Assembly: GCA_047602645.1 (NCBI GenBank) | Contig: JASGGU010000065.1 | Location: forward strand, 1 to 21,981 | DNA length: 21,981 nt | Direction of reading: 5' to 3' | From: JAEYFP01 sp047602645 | GTDB taxonomy: Bacteria > Bacillota > Clostridia > Lachnospirales > Lachnospiraceae | Shown here: in pieces, positions 8,443 to 15,811 of the stretch | Layout of the letters: each line of letters opens with the position of its first letter | Numbering within the stretch: position 1 is the first letter of the stretch | Notes under the pieces: model-generated | Databases searched by the model: none | Told to the model about the DNA's origin: nothing | Seen by the model: the letters and a program-made list of their open reading frames with translations, nothing else | Translations under genes and position numbers: made by a program

Positions 8443-9057
8443 ATGAAGGTTTTAAGTGTGAATGACCCATCCTTTAGAAAGTATGGCAAAGTGATTAAAG
8501 GAATTGATTTCAGCAATATCATCGAAAAGATGGGTGATACTCCGCTGCCGGAGGATGTCGTCTATGTTCCTTCTGTCGCAGAGCTGGAGGCTTGCCCGGA
8601 GGCTGCGGCAGTAGCGGAAAGCTTATATGGCGGTATGCCTATTCAGATCGGGTATTGCAACGGTAATAACGAATTGCTGAATGCGGTGGAGTACCATAGA
8701 GATTCTGAGATTAACGTTGCCGTAACGGACGCGGTCATGCTTTGGGGCAGTCAGCAGGACATCACGGAGGATTTCACCTATGACACATCCGGAATGGAGG
8801 CATTTTTGATCCCTGCGGGAACGGCGGTTGAGTGTTATGCGACAACGCTTCATTACGCGCCGTGCAATGCAGACGGCAAGCGTTTTAAGGTCGTTGTGAT
8901 TCTGCCGAAGGGTACGAATACGGATATCAAAAAGAGTACAGAATATACACCGGAGGATAAGCTGCTGTTTGCAAGGAACAAGTGGCTGATCGGGCATCCG
9001 GATGCCGCGATCTCGGGCGCATTTAACGGACTCATCGGAGAGAATCTGCACGTATGA
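8443..9057 (+). CDS. DUF4867-like cupin-type protein
   Basis: A 204-residue soluble protein. The ATG at 8443 is chosen because AAAGGAG lies about nine bases upstream; starts further upstream would run through the operator and promoter. It resembles the DUF4867 family, recognised from memory by the segments PAGTAVECYATTLHYAPC, RFKVVVILPKGTN and LLFARNKWLIGHP. The Glu/Tyr/His pattern in the first of these suggests a cupin-like metal or sugar site. Function is unestablished. It is preceded by a ROK operator and followed by a fucose/arabinose-isomerase-type gene, so a role in handling the isomerase substrate (anomer or lactone processing, or a second isomerase) is reasonable but inferred. No signal peptide or membrane segment. 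Confidence 0.6.
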   Translation: MKVLSVNDPSFRKYGKVIKGIDFSNIIEKMGDTPLPEDVVYVPSVAELEACPEAAAVAESLYGGMPIQIGYCNGNNELLNAVEYHRDSEINVAVTDAVMLWGSQQDITEDFTYDTSGMEAFLIPAGTAVECYATTLHYAPCNADGKRFKVVVILPKGTNTDIKKSTEYTPEDKLLFARNKWLIGHPDAAISGAFNGLIGENLHV

Positions 9058-9090
9058 GCAGAGCCAGGCTATGGTTGATTATGATATATT

Positions 9091-9121
9091 TTGATTAGTG
9101 TAAAATTACAAAATTTATAAT
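9091..9121 (+). promoter_or_regulatory. Weak candidate promoter before the isomerase gene
   Basis: TTGATT (9091-9096) and a perfect TATAAT (9116-9121) are separated by 19 bases, longer than optimal. They lie in the 102-base gap between the DUF4867-like and isomerase genes. The isomerase may also be read from the upstream ROK-controlled promoter. No terminator is visible in the gap. Confidence 0.35.
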
Positions 9122-9159
9122 GCAGTGACTATTTCACATAAACTCAGGAGGATCAAAAA

Positions 9160-10644
9160 ATGAATAACATTCCTAAAGTAAAAATCGGTATTGTGGCAGT
9201 TTCCCGTGACTGTTTTCCGGAAACGCTGTCTGTCAACAGACGCAAGGCACTCGTTGCGGCTTACACAAAAAAATATGATGAGGCGGATATTTATGAATGT
9301 CCGGTATGTATTGTAGAGAGCGAGATTCATATGGTACAGGCACTTGAGGACATCAAGCAGGCAGGCTGTAATGCGCTCTGCGTTTATCTTGGAAATTTTG
9401 GACCGGAAATCTCCGAAACACTGCTTGCAAAGCATTTTGACGGCCCCGCTATGTATATTGCCGCAGCAGAAGAATCCCAGAACGACCTTGTCGGCGGACG
9501 CGGTGATGCTTACTGCGGCATGCTGAATGCCAGCTACAATTTGAAGCTTCGCAATGTAAAAGCGTATATTCCCGAATATCCGGTAGGGACGGCAGAGGAA
9601 TGTGCGGACATGATTCATGAATTTGTACCGATTTCAAGAGGAATTATCGGACTTTCCGATTTGAAGATTATCAGCTTTGGCCCGAGGCCGCTGAATTTCC
9701 TTGCATGTAATGCACCGATCAAGCAGTTATACAACCTTGGTGTTGAAATTGAAGAAAATTCAGAGCTGGACTTGTTTGAAGCTTTTAAGAAACATGACGG
9801 CGATCCTCGTATCGCAGACATTGTAAAGGATATGGAGTCGGAGCTTGGCACCGGTAATCAGAAGCCGGAGGTGCTTCCGAAGCTTGCACAGTATGAGCTT
9901 ACGCTGCTTGACTGGATCGAAGCGCATAAGGGCTACAGAAAGCATGTTGCGATCGCGGGCAAATGCTGGCCGGCATTCCAGACACAGTTTGGATTTGTTC
10001 CGTGTTATGTAAATAGCCGTTTGACGGGCCGGGGAATACCTGTTTCCTGTGAAGTGGACATTTACGGCGCACTGAGCGAGTACATCGGTACCTGTGTCAG
10101 CGATGATATCGTTACATTGCTTGACATCAACAACTCCGTTCCTGCAGATATGTACAATGAGTCGATTAAGGGAACCTACAGCTATACGCATCAGGATACT
10201 TTTATGGGCTTCCACTGCGGCAATACGAGTTCCAAAAAGCTTGCGGCCTGCTCGATGAAATATCAGATGATTATGGCAAGAAACCTTCCCGAGGAAGTGA
10301 CGCAGGGTACGCTCGAGGGAGATATCGTTCCGGGAGACATTACGTTTTACAGACTGCAGAGCACGGCTGACAATCAGCTTCGCGCTTATATTGCCCAAGG
10401 CGAGGTACTTCCTGTTGCAACAAAATCCTTCGGCGGCATCGGTGTATTTGCGATTCCTGAGATGGGACGCTTTTACCGTCATGTGCTGATCGAAGGCAAC
10501 TATCCTCATCACGGTGCCGTAGCTTTCGGACATTTCGGAAAGGCTCTTTATGAGGTATTCAAATACATCGGTGTGAATGTTGATGAAATCGGCTTCAACC
10601 AGCCCAAAGGAATGCTCTATAAGACGGAGAATCCTTTTTGCTGA
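9160..10644 (+). CDS. L-fucose/L-arabinose isomerase family protein
   Basis: A 494-residue cytoplasmic enzyme of the FucI/AraA-like superfamily (COG2407 type). The N-terminal domain begins KVKIGIVAVSRDCFP and contains GCNALCVYLGNFGPE, the nucleotide-like fold seen in fucose and arabinose isomerases. Later segments include CWPAFQTQFGFVPC, FMGFHCGNTS and YPHHGAVAFGHFGKALYEVF, with His/Glu residues suited to a Mn-dependent site. Role: aldose-ketose isomerisation supplying the kinase encoded by xylB. The start has CAGGAGGATC upstream. It is last before a strong bidirectional terminator. Possible substrates include L-arabinose, D-arabinose, L-fucose or D-lyxose; the sequence does not decide. No XylA-type isomerase is in the window, so this is the best local partner of the kinase. 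Confidence 0.82.
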   Translation: MNNIPKVKIGIVAVSRDCFPETLSVNRRKALVAAYTKKYDEADIYECPVCIVESEIHMVQALEDIKQAGCNALCVYLGNFGPEISETLLAKHFDGPAMYIAAAEESQNDLVGGRGDAYCGMLNASYNLKLRNVKAYIPEYPVGTAEECADMIHEFVPISRGIIGLSDLKIISFGPRPLNFLACNAPIKQLYNLGVEIEENSELDLFEAFKKHDGDPRIADIVKDMESELGTGNQKPEVLPKLAQYELTLLDWIEAHKGYRKHVAIAGKCWPAFQTQFGFVPCYVNSRLTGRGIPVSCEVDIYGALSEYIGTCVSDDIVTLLDINNSVPADMYNESIKGTYSYTHQDTFMGFHCGNTSSKKLAACSMKYQMIMARNLPEEVTQGTLEGDIVPGDITFYRLQSTADNQLRAYIAQGEVLPVATKSFGGIGVFAIPEMGRFYRHVLIEGNYPHHGAVAFGHFGKALYEVFKYIGVNVDEIGFNQPKGMLYKTENPFC

Positions 10645-10686
10645 GAAATCTCGCTCAAAGCATTAATTTTGAATAGTGATTAATGA

Positions 10687-10767
10687 AAAATCCCATTTGA
10701 TCAGTATCGGGAGGGCAGTGCTGCCCAAAGCCGTTTGATACTGAAAAAATGGGATTTTATTTTGTGG
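10687..10767. terminator. Large bidirectional terminator
   Basis: Three stacked stems: AAAATCCCATTT (10687-10698) with AAATGGGATTTT (10747-10758); TCAGTATC (10701-10708) with GATACTGA (10737-10744); and an inner GGGCAG-TG-CTGCCC hairpin (10713-10726). A T-rich run follows on the plus strand and an A-run precedes it, so it can end both the isomerase gene and the convergent regulator gene. Confidence 0.85.
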
Positions 10768-10792
10768 AATAGGAAAGTGATCCTATTTATAA

Positions 10793-13045
10793 TTAAAAAA
10801 ATTGATTGGTAATATTTGCCTCACATTCTTCAAGCGCTTCGGGGATCGTTAATTCCCCATAGCGAACGCGATGAAAGGCGGTACGTACATTTGATTCAAA
10901 ATCAGCAGGGGCAATCAGCCGTCCCTTTCCCTGTACCGGATAAATACGATTCCGGCAGTGAGCCAATCCTTCTTCCGTCAGCTCCAGCCATGGATATAAA
11001 AGCAGCAGCTCGTGGTGTGTATGCGGATAGATTAATGTGGATTGTCCGCACAAGATTGTTTGATAATAACTATTCTGTCTTTGGCACAGCCACAGGACCA
11101 ATTGCTTTAAGGCGGAAAGCTTCTTCATTTTTTTTGTAACGCAGAAATGCCATCCCACATTCGCGGGAGTATTTCCGGGCAGCATGCTGTAACCGATTTT
11201 TGACAAAAATTCCGGATGCAGACTATTTTGGATTTTTGAAGCATATTCGGTAAAAGAAATTGCCATCGCAATCTCTCCGCTGCCGATTTGTTCGAATGTC
11301 GTTTCGCTGGAATTGATTAACGGAGGGGTATAGTCTACCGTTTCCAGCATGCTTTTAAATGCCCGCACATTTTGAGGGGTATTTAACTCCATTTGGTTTT
11401 TGGTATTAAACAAACCGCCGTTATAGCTCCAAAGACGGGTCAATAACTCCAGAATAAAATCTTCCGGCAAGCTGGATGAAATAGAAGTACCATATTTGGT
11501 TGGTGATTCCGGATTGTATTTTTGTGTAAAAAAGCGGGCGATGCGGTTAAATTCTGTCCAGGTTTTAGGAGGCCTTAAGGAGATGCTGTGCTCTTCCTTA
11601 TATTGCCGCTGCAGCTGGGCATTCCCAAACAAATCCTTTCGATAAAAAAGAAACTGAGTACCTCCGATCACAGGAAATCCATAATATCTCCCTTTAATCT
11701 TGGCATTATTTAAATTTTTAGGTAATACGGCCGACGATACTTCAGGAATGCTGTTTAGAATATCTGAAATATCCATAAATACATCCTTATGTGTAAAATA
11801 GGACATCCATGATACATCGGACAAATAGAGATCATACCTGGGTTCTTCCATCTGGGTATCCTCTTCAATTAACAGAAAGAGTTCGCGGAGAGAATAGAAG
11901 TCAATTTGAAGTTTGATACCGCAGGTTGCCGTAAGCTTATAGCTGACAGCCTGTATGGCGCGGATTGTCGGCAAATCTGTGCTGGCAATACGAAGTATCT
12001 GTTCCGGAGTTTTGGTGTTCGCGGCGGGTTTAAACTCGGGCCTTGGAATCGAGAGCTCCGTATCTAAGATGTTATCCTTATATAACTTGAATTTTCTGCT
12101 GTATAGTTGCTGGGATGCGGCTTCCTCTATAAGAATGCGAAAGCTGTCCTCGCCTAAGGTATAGGCAGTTGCAGCCGTATGAATTACATTCGGATGGTAA
12201 CAGGATTCGTTCCAGCTTTCTTCGGAAAGCGTAATCAGACAGATATCGGTTCCTGCCTTAATGCTGTGAATATTACAGGCCGCAATGACCCCTTCCATAA
12301 TTGTCTGAGAGGAGGTAATAATGGCCTGGGGCAGAAAAATGGATAAATAGAGCATCGTTACTTTAAATGCACCTTCCTTGGAGATATCTGTATAGAGAAT
12401 ATTTTCCTTGCGGCAGCTTCTGCCGTATTTTTCATGTGCCTCCCGATACCCGTTTACACACTCGCTTTCAGAAAAGAAATCCTCGGGGCCCGTTACGATT
12501 GCAATATCCGTATATCCTTTTTGGATTAAATTTTTAGTCAGGTAGTAGATCGTATTATAGTTGTCAAATCCCAGAAAATTTGCTGAGATTTTGGCGGGCT
12601 GACGCATAATGAACACATTACTGACCTGATACTTATCCAGTGTATTCAAAAAAAAGGCATCATTCTGCGGCTGGCAGGTCATCAGTATGATGCCCGCATA
12701 GTTTTTACTGATAAATTTATAAATGATTTCCTGTTCATTGCGGGGATTATTATAACTGCAGGCGATGTTGACAGAATATCCTTCCTTGTCCGCCTGTGCA
12801 TTGATCCCCTTTAATATCTCCGAATTGGTGGAGTCATCCAGATTCGGGAGAATGACGCCGATTTCATCGGAAGTTTTCATTTTCAGATTGCGGGCAGAAA
12901 AATTTGGAATATAGTTTAATTCCGCAATTGCTTCTTTTATTTTTAACTGTGTTTCAGGCTTGATATTTTTTTTCCCATTGATGCAATAGGAAACAGTGGC
13001 AATCGAGACGCCTGCTTTTTCCGCAACTTCTTTTAATGTGACCAT
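10793..13045 (-). CDS. LacI repressor fused to a solute-binding-protein domain
   Basis: A 750-residue two-sensor regulator. Residues 1-55 are a LacI helix-turn-helix (VTLKEVAEKAGVSIATVSYC and the hinge region NYIPNFSARNLK). Residues about 60-335 are the LacI sugar-binding fold (EIGVILPNLDD, YAGIILMTCQP, TDIAIVTGPEDF). Residues about 349-745 form a second, extracellular-solute-binding (SBP_bac_1-like) domain: LRIASTDLPTIRAIQAVSYK, YDLYLSDVSWMSYF, YYGFPVIGGTQFLFYRKDLF, PKTWTEFNRIARFF. There is no signal peptide or membrane segment, so both domains are cytoplasmic. Ordinary LacI proteins are about 330-340 residues; this one is more than twice that, with no internal stop or frameshift. It is divergent from the MaoC-lactonase-oxidoreductase operon, its probable target. 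The minus-strand start has a GGGGGG ribosome site. Confidence 0.85.
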   Translation of the reverse strand: MVTLKEVAEKAGVSIATVSYCINGKKNIKPETQLKIKEAIAELNYIPNFSARNLKMKTSDEIGVILPNLDDSTNSEILKGINAQADKEGYSVNIACSYNNPRNEQEIIYKFISKNYAGIILMTCQPQNDAFFLNTLDKYQVSNVFIMRQPAKISANFLGFDNYNTIYYLTKNLIQKGYTDIAIVTGPEDFFSESECVNGYREAHEKYGRSCRKENILYTDISKEGAFKVTMLYLSIFLPQAIITSSQTIMEGVIAACNIHSIKAGTDICLITLSEESWNESCYHPNVIHTAATAYTLGEDSFRILIEEAASQQLYSRKFKLYKDNILDTELSIPRPEFKPAANTKTPEQILRIASTDLPTIRAIQAVSYKLTATCGIKLQIDFYSLRELFLLIEEDTQMEEPRYDLYLSDVSWMSYFTHKDVFMDISDILNSIPEVSSAVLPKNLNNAKIKGRYYGFPVIGGTQFLFYRKDLFGNAQLQRQYKEEHSISLRPPKTWTEFNRIARFFTQKYNPESPTKYGTSISSSLPEDFILELLTRLWSYNGGLFNTKNQMELNTPQNVRAFKSMLETVDYTPPLINSSETTFEQIGSGEIAMAISFTEYASKIQNSLHPEFLSKIGYSMLPGNTPANVGWHFCVTKKMKKLSALKQLVLWLCQRQNSYYQTILCGQSTLIYPHTHHELLLLYPWLELTEEGLAHCRNRIYPVQGKGRLIAPADFESNVRTAFHRVRYGELTIPEALEECEANITNQFF

Positions 13046-13106
13046 TGCTTCATCCCCCCTTTCCCACTAGTTTGTCATAGAACATAAAAAAAGTCAATCG
13101 TAATAG

Positions 13107-13118
13107 TTAAACGATTAA
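13107..13118 (+). promoter_or_regulatory. Candidate LacI-family operator
   Basis: TTAAACGATTAA is a pseudo-palindrome with the central CG typical of LacI-family sites and one mismatched pair. It lies in the gap between the divergent LacI-fusion and MaoC genes, about 20 bases before the MaoC -35 box. A wider inverted pair, AATCGT/ACGATT, overlaps it. The position is central rather than over either promoter core, so the effect could be activation or looping. Confidence 0.4.
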
Positions 13119-13137
13119 ATTTAATAATATTCTTTGG

Positions 13138-13166
13138 TTGAATTGCAATATGGGATTTCTTATAAT
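13138..13166 (+). promoter_or_regulatory. Strong sigma-A promoter for the MaoC-lactonase-oxidoreductase operon
   Basis: TTGAAT (13138-13143), 17-base spacer, perfect TATAAT (13161-13166). Two small palindromes overlap it: ATTGCAAT (13142-13149) and ATAATGATTAT around the -10. They could be regulator sites or chance in AT-rich DNA. The leader to the start codon is about 65 bases. Confidence 0.75.
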
Positions 13167-13238
13167 GATTATAGAAGAAGTAATTTATGAATAATGACAA
13201 TCGGGATAGAGTAAACAAATAAGGAGAAAGGAGCAGTT

Positions 13239-13700
13239 ATGGAAGTAAAGGAAATTTATTTTGAGGATTTTGAGGTCGGCAATCTTAGAAAAGGAGGATC
13301 GCGGACGATAACAGAAACTGATTTTGTGATTCATGCCGGGCATACAGGTGATTTTTATCCGCATCATGTGGATGCTGAATTTTGTAAAACGACGGAGTTT
13401 GGTCAGAGAATTGCTCATGGCACAATGATTTTCAGTATCGGGATGGGACTGCAGTGCGGTGAAATTAATCCCCGGGCATTTTCTTACGGCTATGACAGGA
13501 TGCGTTTTATCAGGCCGGTGTTTATCGGCGATACTATCCGCGTTGATGTGACAATCAGCGAAAAGCGGGATAATCCTAAAAAGCCGGAGCGGGGATTTGT
13601 TGTCGAAAAAATCGAGATCTTTAACCAGCATGATCAACTGGTATTAGTCTGTGAACATATTATTAGTGTGGAACGGAGGGAATATGCAAAAAATAATTGA
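13239..13700 (+). CDS. MaoC-like hot-dog dehydratase/hydratase
   Basis: A 153-residue single hot-dog domain. The hydratase-2 motif is intact: D38 and H43 in HTGDFYPHHVDAEF, followed by GQRIAHGTMIF. In this family these residues add or remove water across 2-enoyl-CoA thioesters. A CoA-thioester substrate is therefore likely, and it links this gene to the CoA-transferase pair encoded at 18887-21135. The start has AAGGAGAAAGGAG upstream. It is first in a three-gene operon; its 3' end overlaps the lactonase gene by 17 bases. No signal peptide. The exact substrate is unknown. Some MaoC proteins act on mesaconyl- or methylmalyl-CoA, so a branched or dicarboxylic thioester is possible. Confidence 0.88.
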   Translation: MEVKEIYFEDFEVGNLRKGGSRTITETDFVIHAGHTGDFYPHHVDAEFCKTTEFGQRIAHGTMIFSIGMGLQCGEINPRAFSYGYDRMRFIRPVFIGDTIRVDVTISEKRDNPKKPERGFVVEKIEIFNQHDQLVLVCEHIISVERREYAKNN

Positions 13701-14559
13701 TACGCATATACATAAGCTTGATTTAGACCGTTTTCGCCTTCCGTGGCTCGATGAGGTACCGGAGCTGAATCATCCCATTCTTTTGGATCAGTATGCGGCG
13801 GCGCAAACAAGTACAGATCAATACAAGGTGATTGGGGCGGTTCATATTGAACTGGATACCGCACCTTCAGAAAAACGTAAGGAAAATGATTATTTTGTTG
13901 ATTTGGCCGCAGCAAATGAGACGGTGATCAAATGTGCAGCCATTTATGCCGATATGAAATCTCCTCAGCTGAGAGAGTGGATTGAGCCGTATGTGAACCG
14001 GAATGGTGTGAGCAGCGTCCGTTATGTACTTCATGTACCAAGCGAGGCACCGGGAACCTGTTTAACCGAGCAATTTGTAAATAATGTCAAGATGCTGGGA
14101 GAATGCGGCCTGCAGTTCGAAGGGTGCTTTCGAACAAGTGAGATTATGGATTTCTATGAACTTGTCAGGCGCTGCCCGAAAACAGCATTTATCCTGAATC
14201 ATATGGGATTGCCGGATCTGACCGCATGGACTGATGAGAAACGGAGCGGTGAAGTAAGTCTGTGGCAGGAGGGAATTGAAAAACTGGCGGAGCTTCCTAA
14301 CATTACGTGCAAAATTTCAGGTCTTTCCAGCGGCGAAGTTACCGCTATCCGGCCGTTGGTCGAATGGTGTCTGAATAAATTTGGTCCGGATAGAATCATG
14401 TTTGCCAGCAACTTCCCGGTATGTAATCTGAATGTTTCGTTTGATGACTGGACATTGGCGCTGCTGGATATTTTTAAAGAGCAGCCTGAAGAGATAAGAG
14501 ATCAATTCTTCTATAAAAACGCAATTAAAATATATCATTTAAGTGAGGAGCAGCTATGA
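13684..14559 (+). CDS. Amidohydrolase-2 family TIM-barrel hydrolase, sugar-lactonase type (COG3618)
   Basis: A 291-residue TIM-barrel hydrolase. ATG 13684 is chosen because GGAGGG precedes it; an earlier in-frame start at 13651 lies deeper inside maoC. N-terminal IIDTHIHKLDLDRFRLPWLDEVPELN resembles the fuconolactonase/rhamnonolactonase group (compare 'DTH.H.WD..R...PWL'). Other marks are FILNHMGLPD (H173), ITCKISGL and the C-terminal FGPDRIMFASNFPV. The usual 'SDWPV' aspartate is replaced by N243, a change that also occurs in some homologues. Likely role: opening a sugar lactone or a related cyclic ester after oxidation by the Gfo/Idh enzyme encoded next. Its stop overlaps that start (ATGA). 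Alternative: decarboxylase-type members of amidohydrolase-2. Confidence 0.8.
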   Translation: MQKIIDTHIHKLDLDRFRLPWLDEVPELNHPILLDQYAAAQTSTDQYKVIGAVHIELDTAPSEKRKENDYFVDLAAANETVIKCAAIYADMKSPQLREWIEPYVNRNGVSSVRYVLHVPSEAPGTCLTEQFVNNVKMLGECGLQFEGCFRTSEIMDFYELVRRCPKTAFILNHMGLPDLTAWTDEKRSGEVSLWQEGIEKLAELPNITCKISGLSSGEVTAIRPLVEWCLNKFGPDRIMFASNFPVCNLNVSFDDWTLALLDIFKEQPEEIRDQFFYKNAIKIYHLSEEQL

Positions 14560-15638
14560 TAAATAGTATTAGTGAACTGAATTTTGTACCGGCGATGCCC
14601 AAAGATGTAAAGGCAAAAAAAATATTTATTATTGGGGCCGGTGAAATAGTAAAGGATGCACATCTGCCTGCATATAAGCTGGCCGGTTATCCGGTTGGCG
14701 GAATTTATAACCGCAGCACTGCCAAAGCACAGACGCTGGCTGATGAGTTTGGAATTTCGAATGTATATGGGGATTTGGATGAGTTAATAAAAGCCGGCAC
14801 AGAGGCCGGCGGGGTGTTTGATGTTGCGCTGCCGGCAGATATGATGGCGGATGTGATAAGGAAGCTTCCGGATAATGTCGGGGTATTATTACAAAAACCG
14901 ATGGGAGAAAGTATTGAACAGGCAAAAGAAATTCTTGACCTTTGCCGGGAAAAGAATCTTGTTTGCGGGATTAATTTTCAATTGAGACAAGCGCCTTATA
15001 TGATACAGCTGAGAAAAATGCTGGCAGAGGGCCTTATCGGGGACGTTTACGATTTGGACTGGCGGGTTGTAACGCTGCAGCCATGGGGATTATGGACGTT
15101 TTTAAATGACAAGGAAAGATGTGAGATAAATTACCACAGCATCCATTACATAGATGCGGTAAGGTCAATTCTGGGTGACCCGAAAGGGGTGTGGTGCAAG
15201 ACTATGAAAAGTCCGAAGGCACCTAATCTTACGCAGACAGCCAGTACCATTATTTTAGATTACGGAGATACACTTCGGGTTAATATCAGTACCAATCATG
15301 GTCATGATTATGCACCCGATTACCAGGAGAGCTGTGTAAAAATAGAAGGAACCAAAGGGGCGATTCGATTAACACTGGGATTGATTTTGGATTATCCCGA
15401 AGGCCGCCCGGATAAACTTGAATATATCACGGATGAAACGAAGGAATGGAGAGAAGTACCGATCGTCGGAAGCTGGTTTCCGGAAGCCTTTATTGGTACG
15501 ATGGGCGGTCTTTTAAAGAAGCTGGAGGATCCTTCCTATGATTATATGAACAGTGTGGAGGATGCCTATAAAACCATGTGTGTGGTAGAAGCCTGTTATT
15601 TATCGGATGCGAAAGGGGAAACCGTAGTCGGTTATTAA
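14556..15638 (+). CDS. Gfo/Idh/MocA family NAD(P)-dependent oxidoreductase
   Basis: A 360-residue protein. The Rossmann fold has KIFIIGAGEIVKDAHLPAY (glycine pattern G27-A-G29) and GGIYNRSTAKAQTLADEFG. The family motif, usually EKP, reads QKPMG (Q113-K114-P115), so the catalytic-region lysine is kept and the glutamate is replaced. The C-terminal beta-sheet domain contains NYHSIHYIDAVRSILG, with the His/Asp typical of the active site. Role: oxidation or reduction of a sugar or sugar acid (for example sugar to lactone). It is translationally coupled to the lactonase gene and followed by a terminator. Pairing with a lactonase supports a dehydrogenase making a lactone. Substrate unknown. Confidence 0.87.
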   Translation: MINSISELNFVPAMPKDVKAKKIFIIGAGEIVKDAHLPAYKLAGYPVGGIYNRSTAKAQTLADEFGISNVYGDLDELIKAGTEAGGVFDVALPADMMADVIRKLPDNVGVLLQKPMGESIEQAKEILDLCREKNLVCGINFQLRQAPYMIQLRKMLAEGLIGDVYDLDWRVVTLQPWGLWTFLNDKERCEINYHSIHYIDAVRSILGDPKGVWCKTMKSPKAPNLTQTASTIILDYGDTLRVNISTNHGHDYAPDYQESCVKIEGTKGAIRLTLGLILDYPEGRPDKLEYITDETKEWREVPIVGSWFPEAFIGTMGGLLKKLEDPSYDYMNSVEDAYKTMCVVEACYLSDAKGETVVGY

Positions 15639-15648
15639 GAAGAAAGTG

Positions 15649-15676
15649 AAAAAGCTGCTTATCATGCAGCTTTTTT
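15649..15676 (+). terminator. Rho-independent terminator after the oxidoreductase gene
   Basis: Stem AAAAAGCTGC (15649-15658) with GCAGCTTTTT (15666-15675), seven-base loop, ending in a run of T. It closes the MaoC-lactonase-oxidoreductase operon. Confidence 0.9.
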
Positions 15677-15723
15677 GCTTCTGAAATTATCAGTTGCTTA
15701 GCCGCCTGAATCATATTTAGGGG

Positions 15724-15752
15724 TTGTAAAAGAAGATAAAATCGAATACAGT
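15724..15752 (+). promoter_or_regulatory. Candidate promoter of the GntR gene
   Basis: TTGTAA (15724-15729), 17 bases, TACAGT (15747-15752), each matching four of six consensus bases. No TGGT-N3-ACCA site is seen here, so autoregulation by the GntR protein is not indicated. Confidence 0.35.
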
Positions 15753-15811
15753 AGAGTATAGATTGATAGATCATTACACTATTGATAAAGATGGAGTATC
15801 GGGAGGGTTTT

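Noticed and set aside
9760..10533. 257-codon minus-strand frame inside the isomerase gene
   Set aside because: Shadow of the isomerase; no start signal or known motif.
13651..13683. Eleven-codon upstream extension of the lactonase gene
   Set aside because: ATG 13684 has a strong GGAGGG site, and the homologous start IIDTHIH follows at once; the extension only runs inside maoC.
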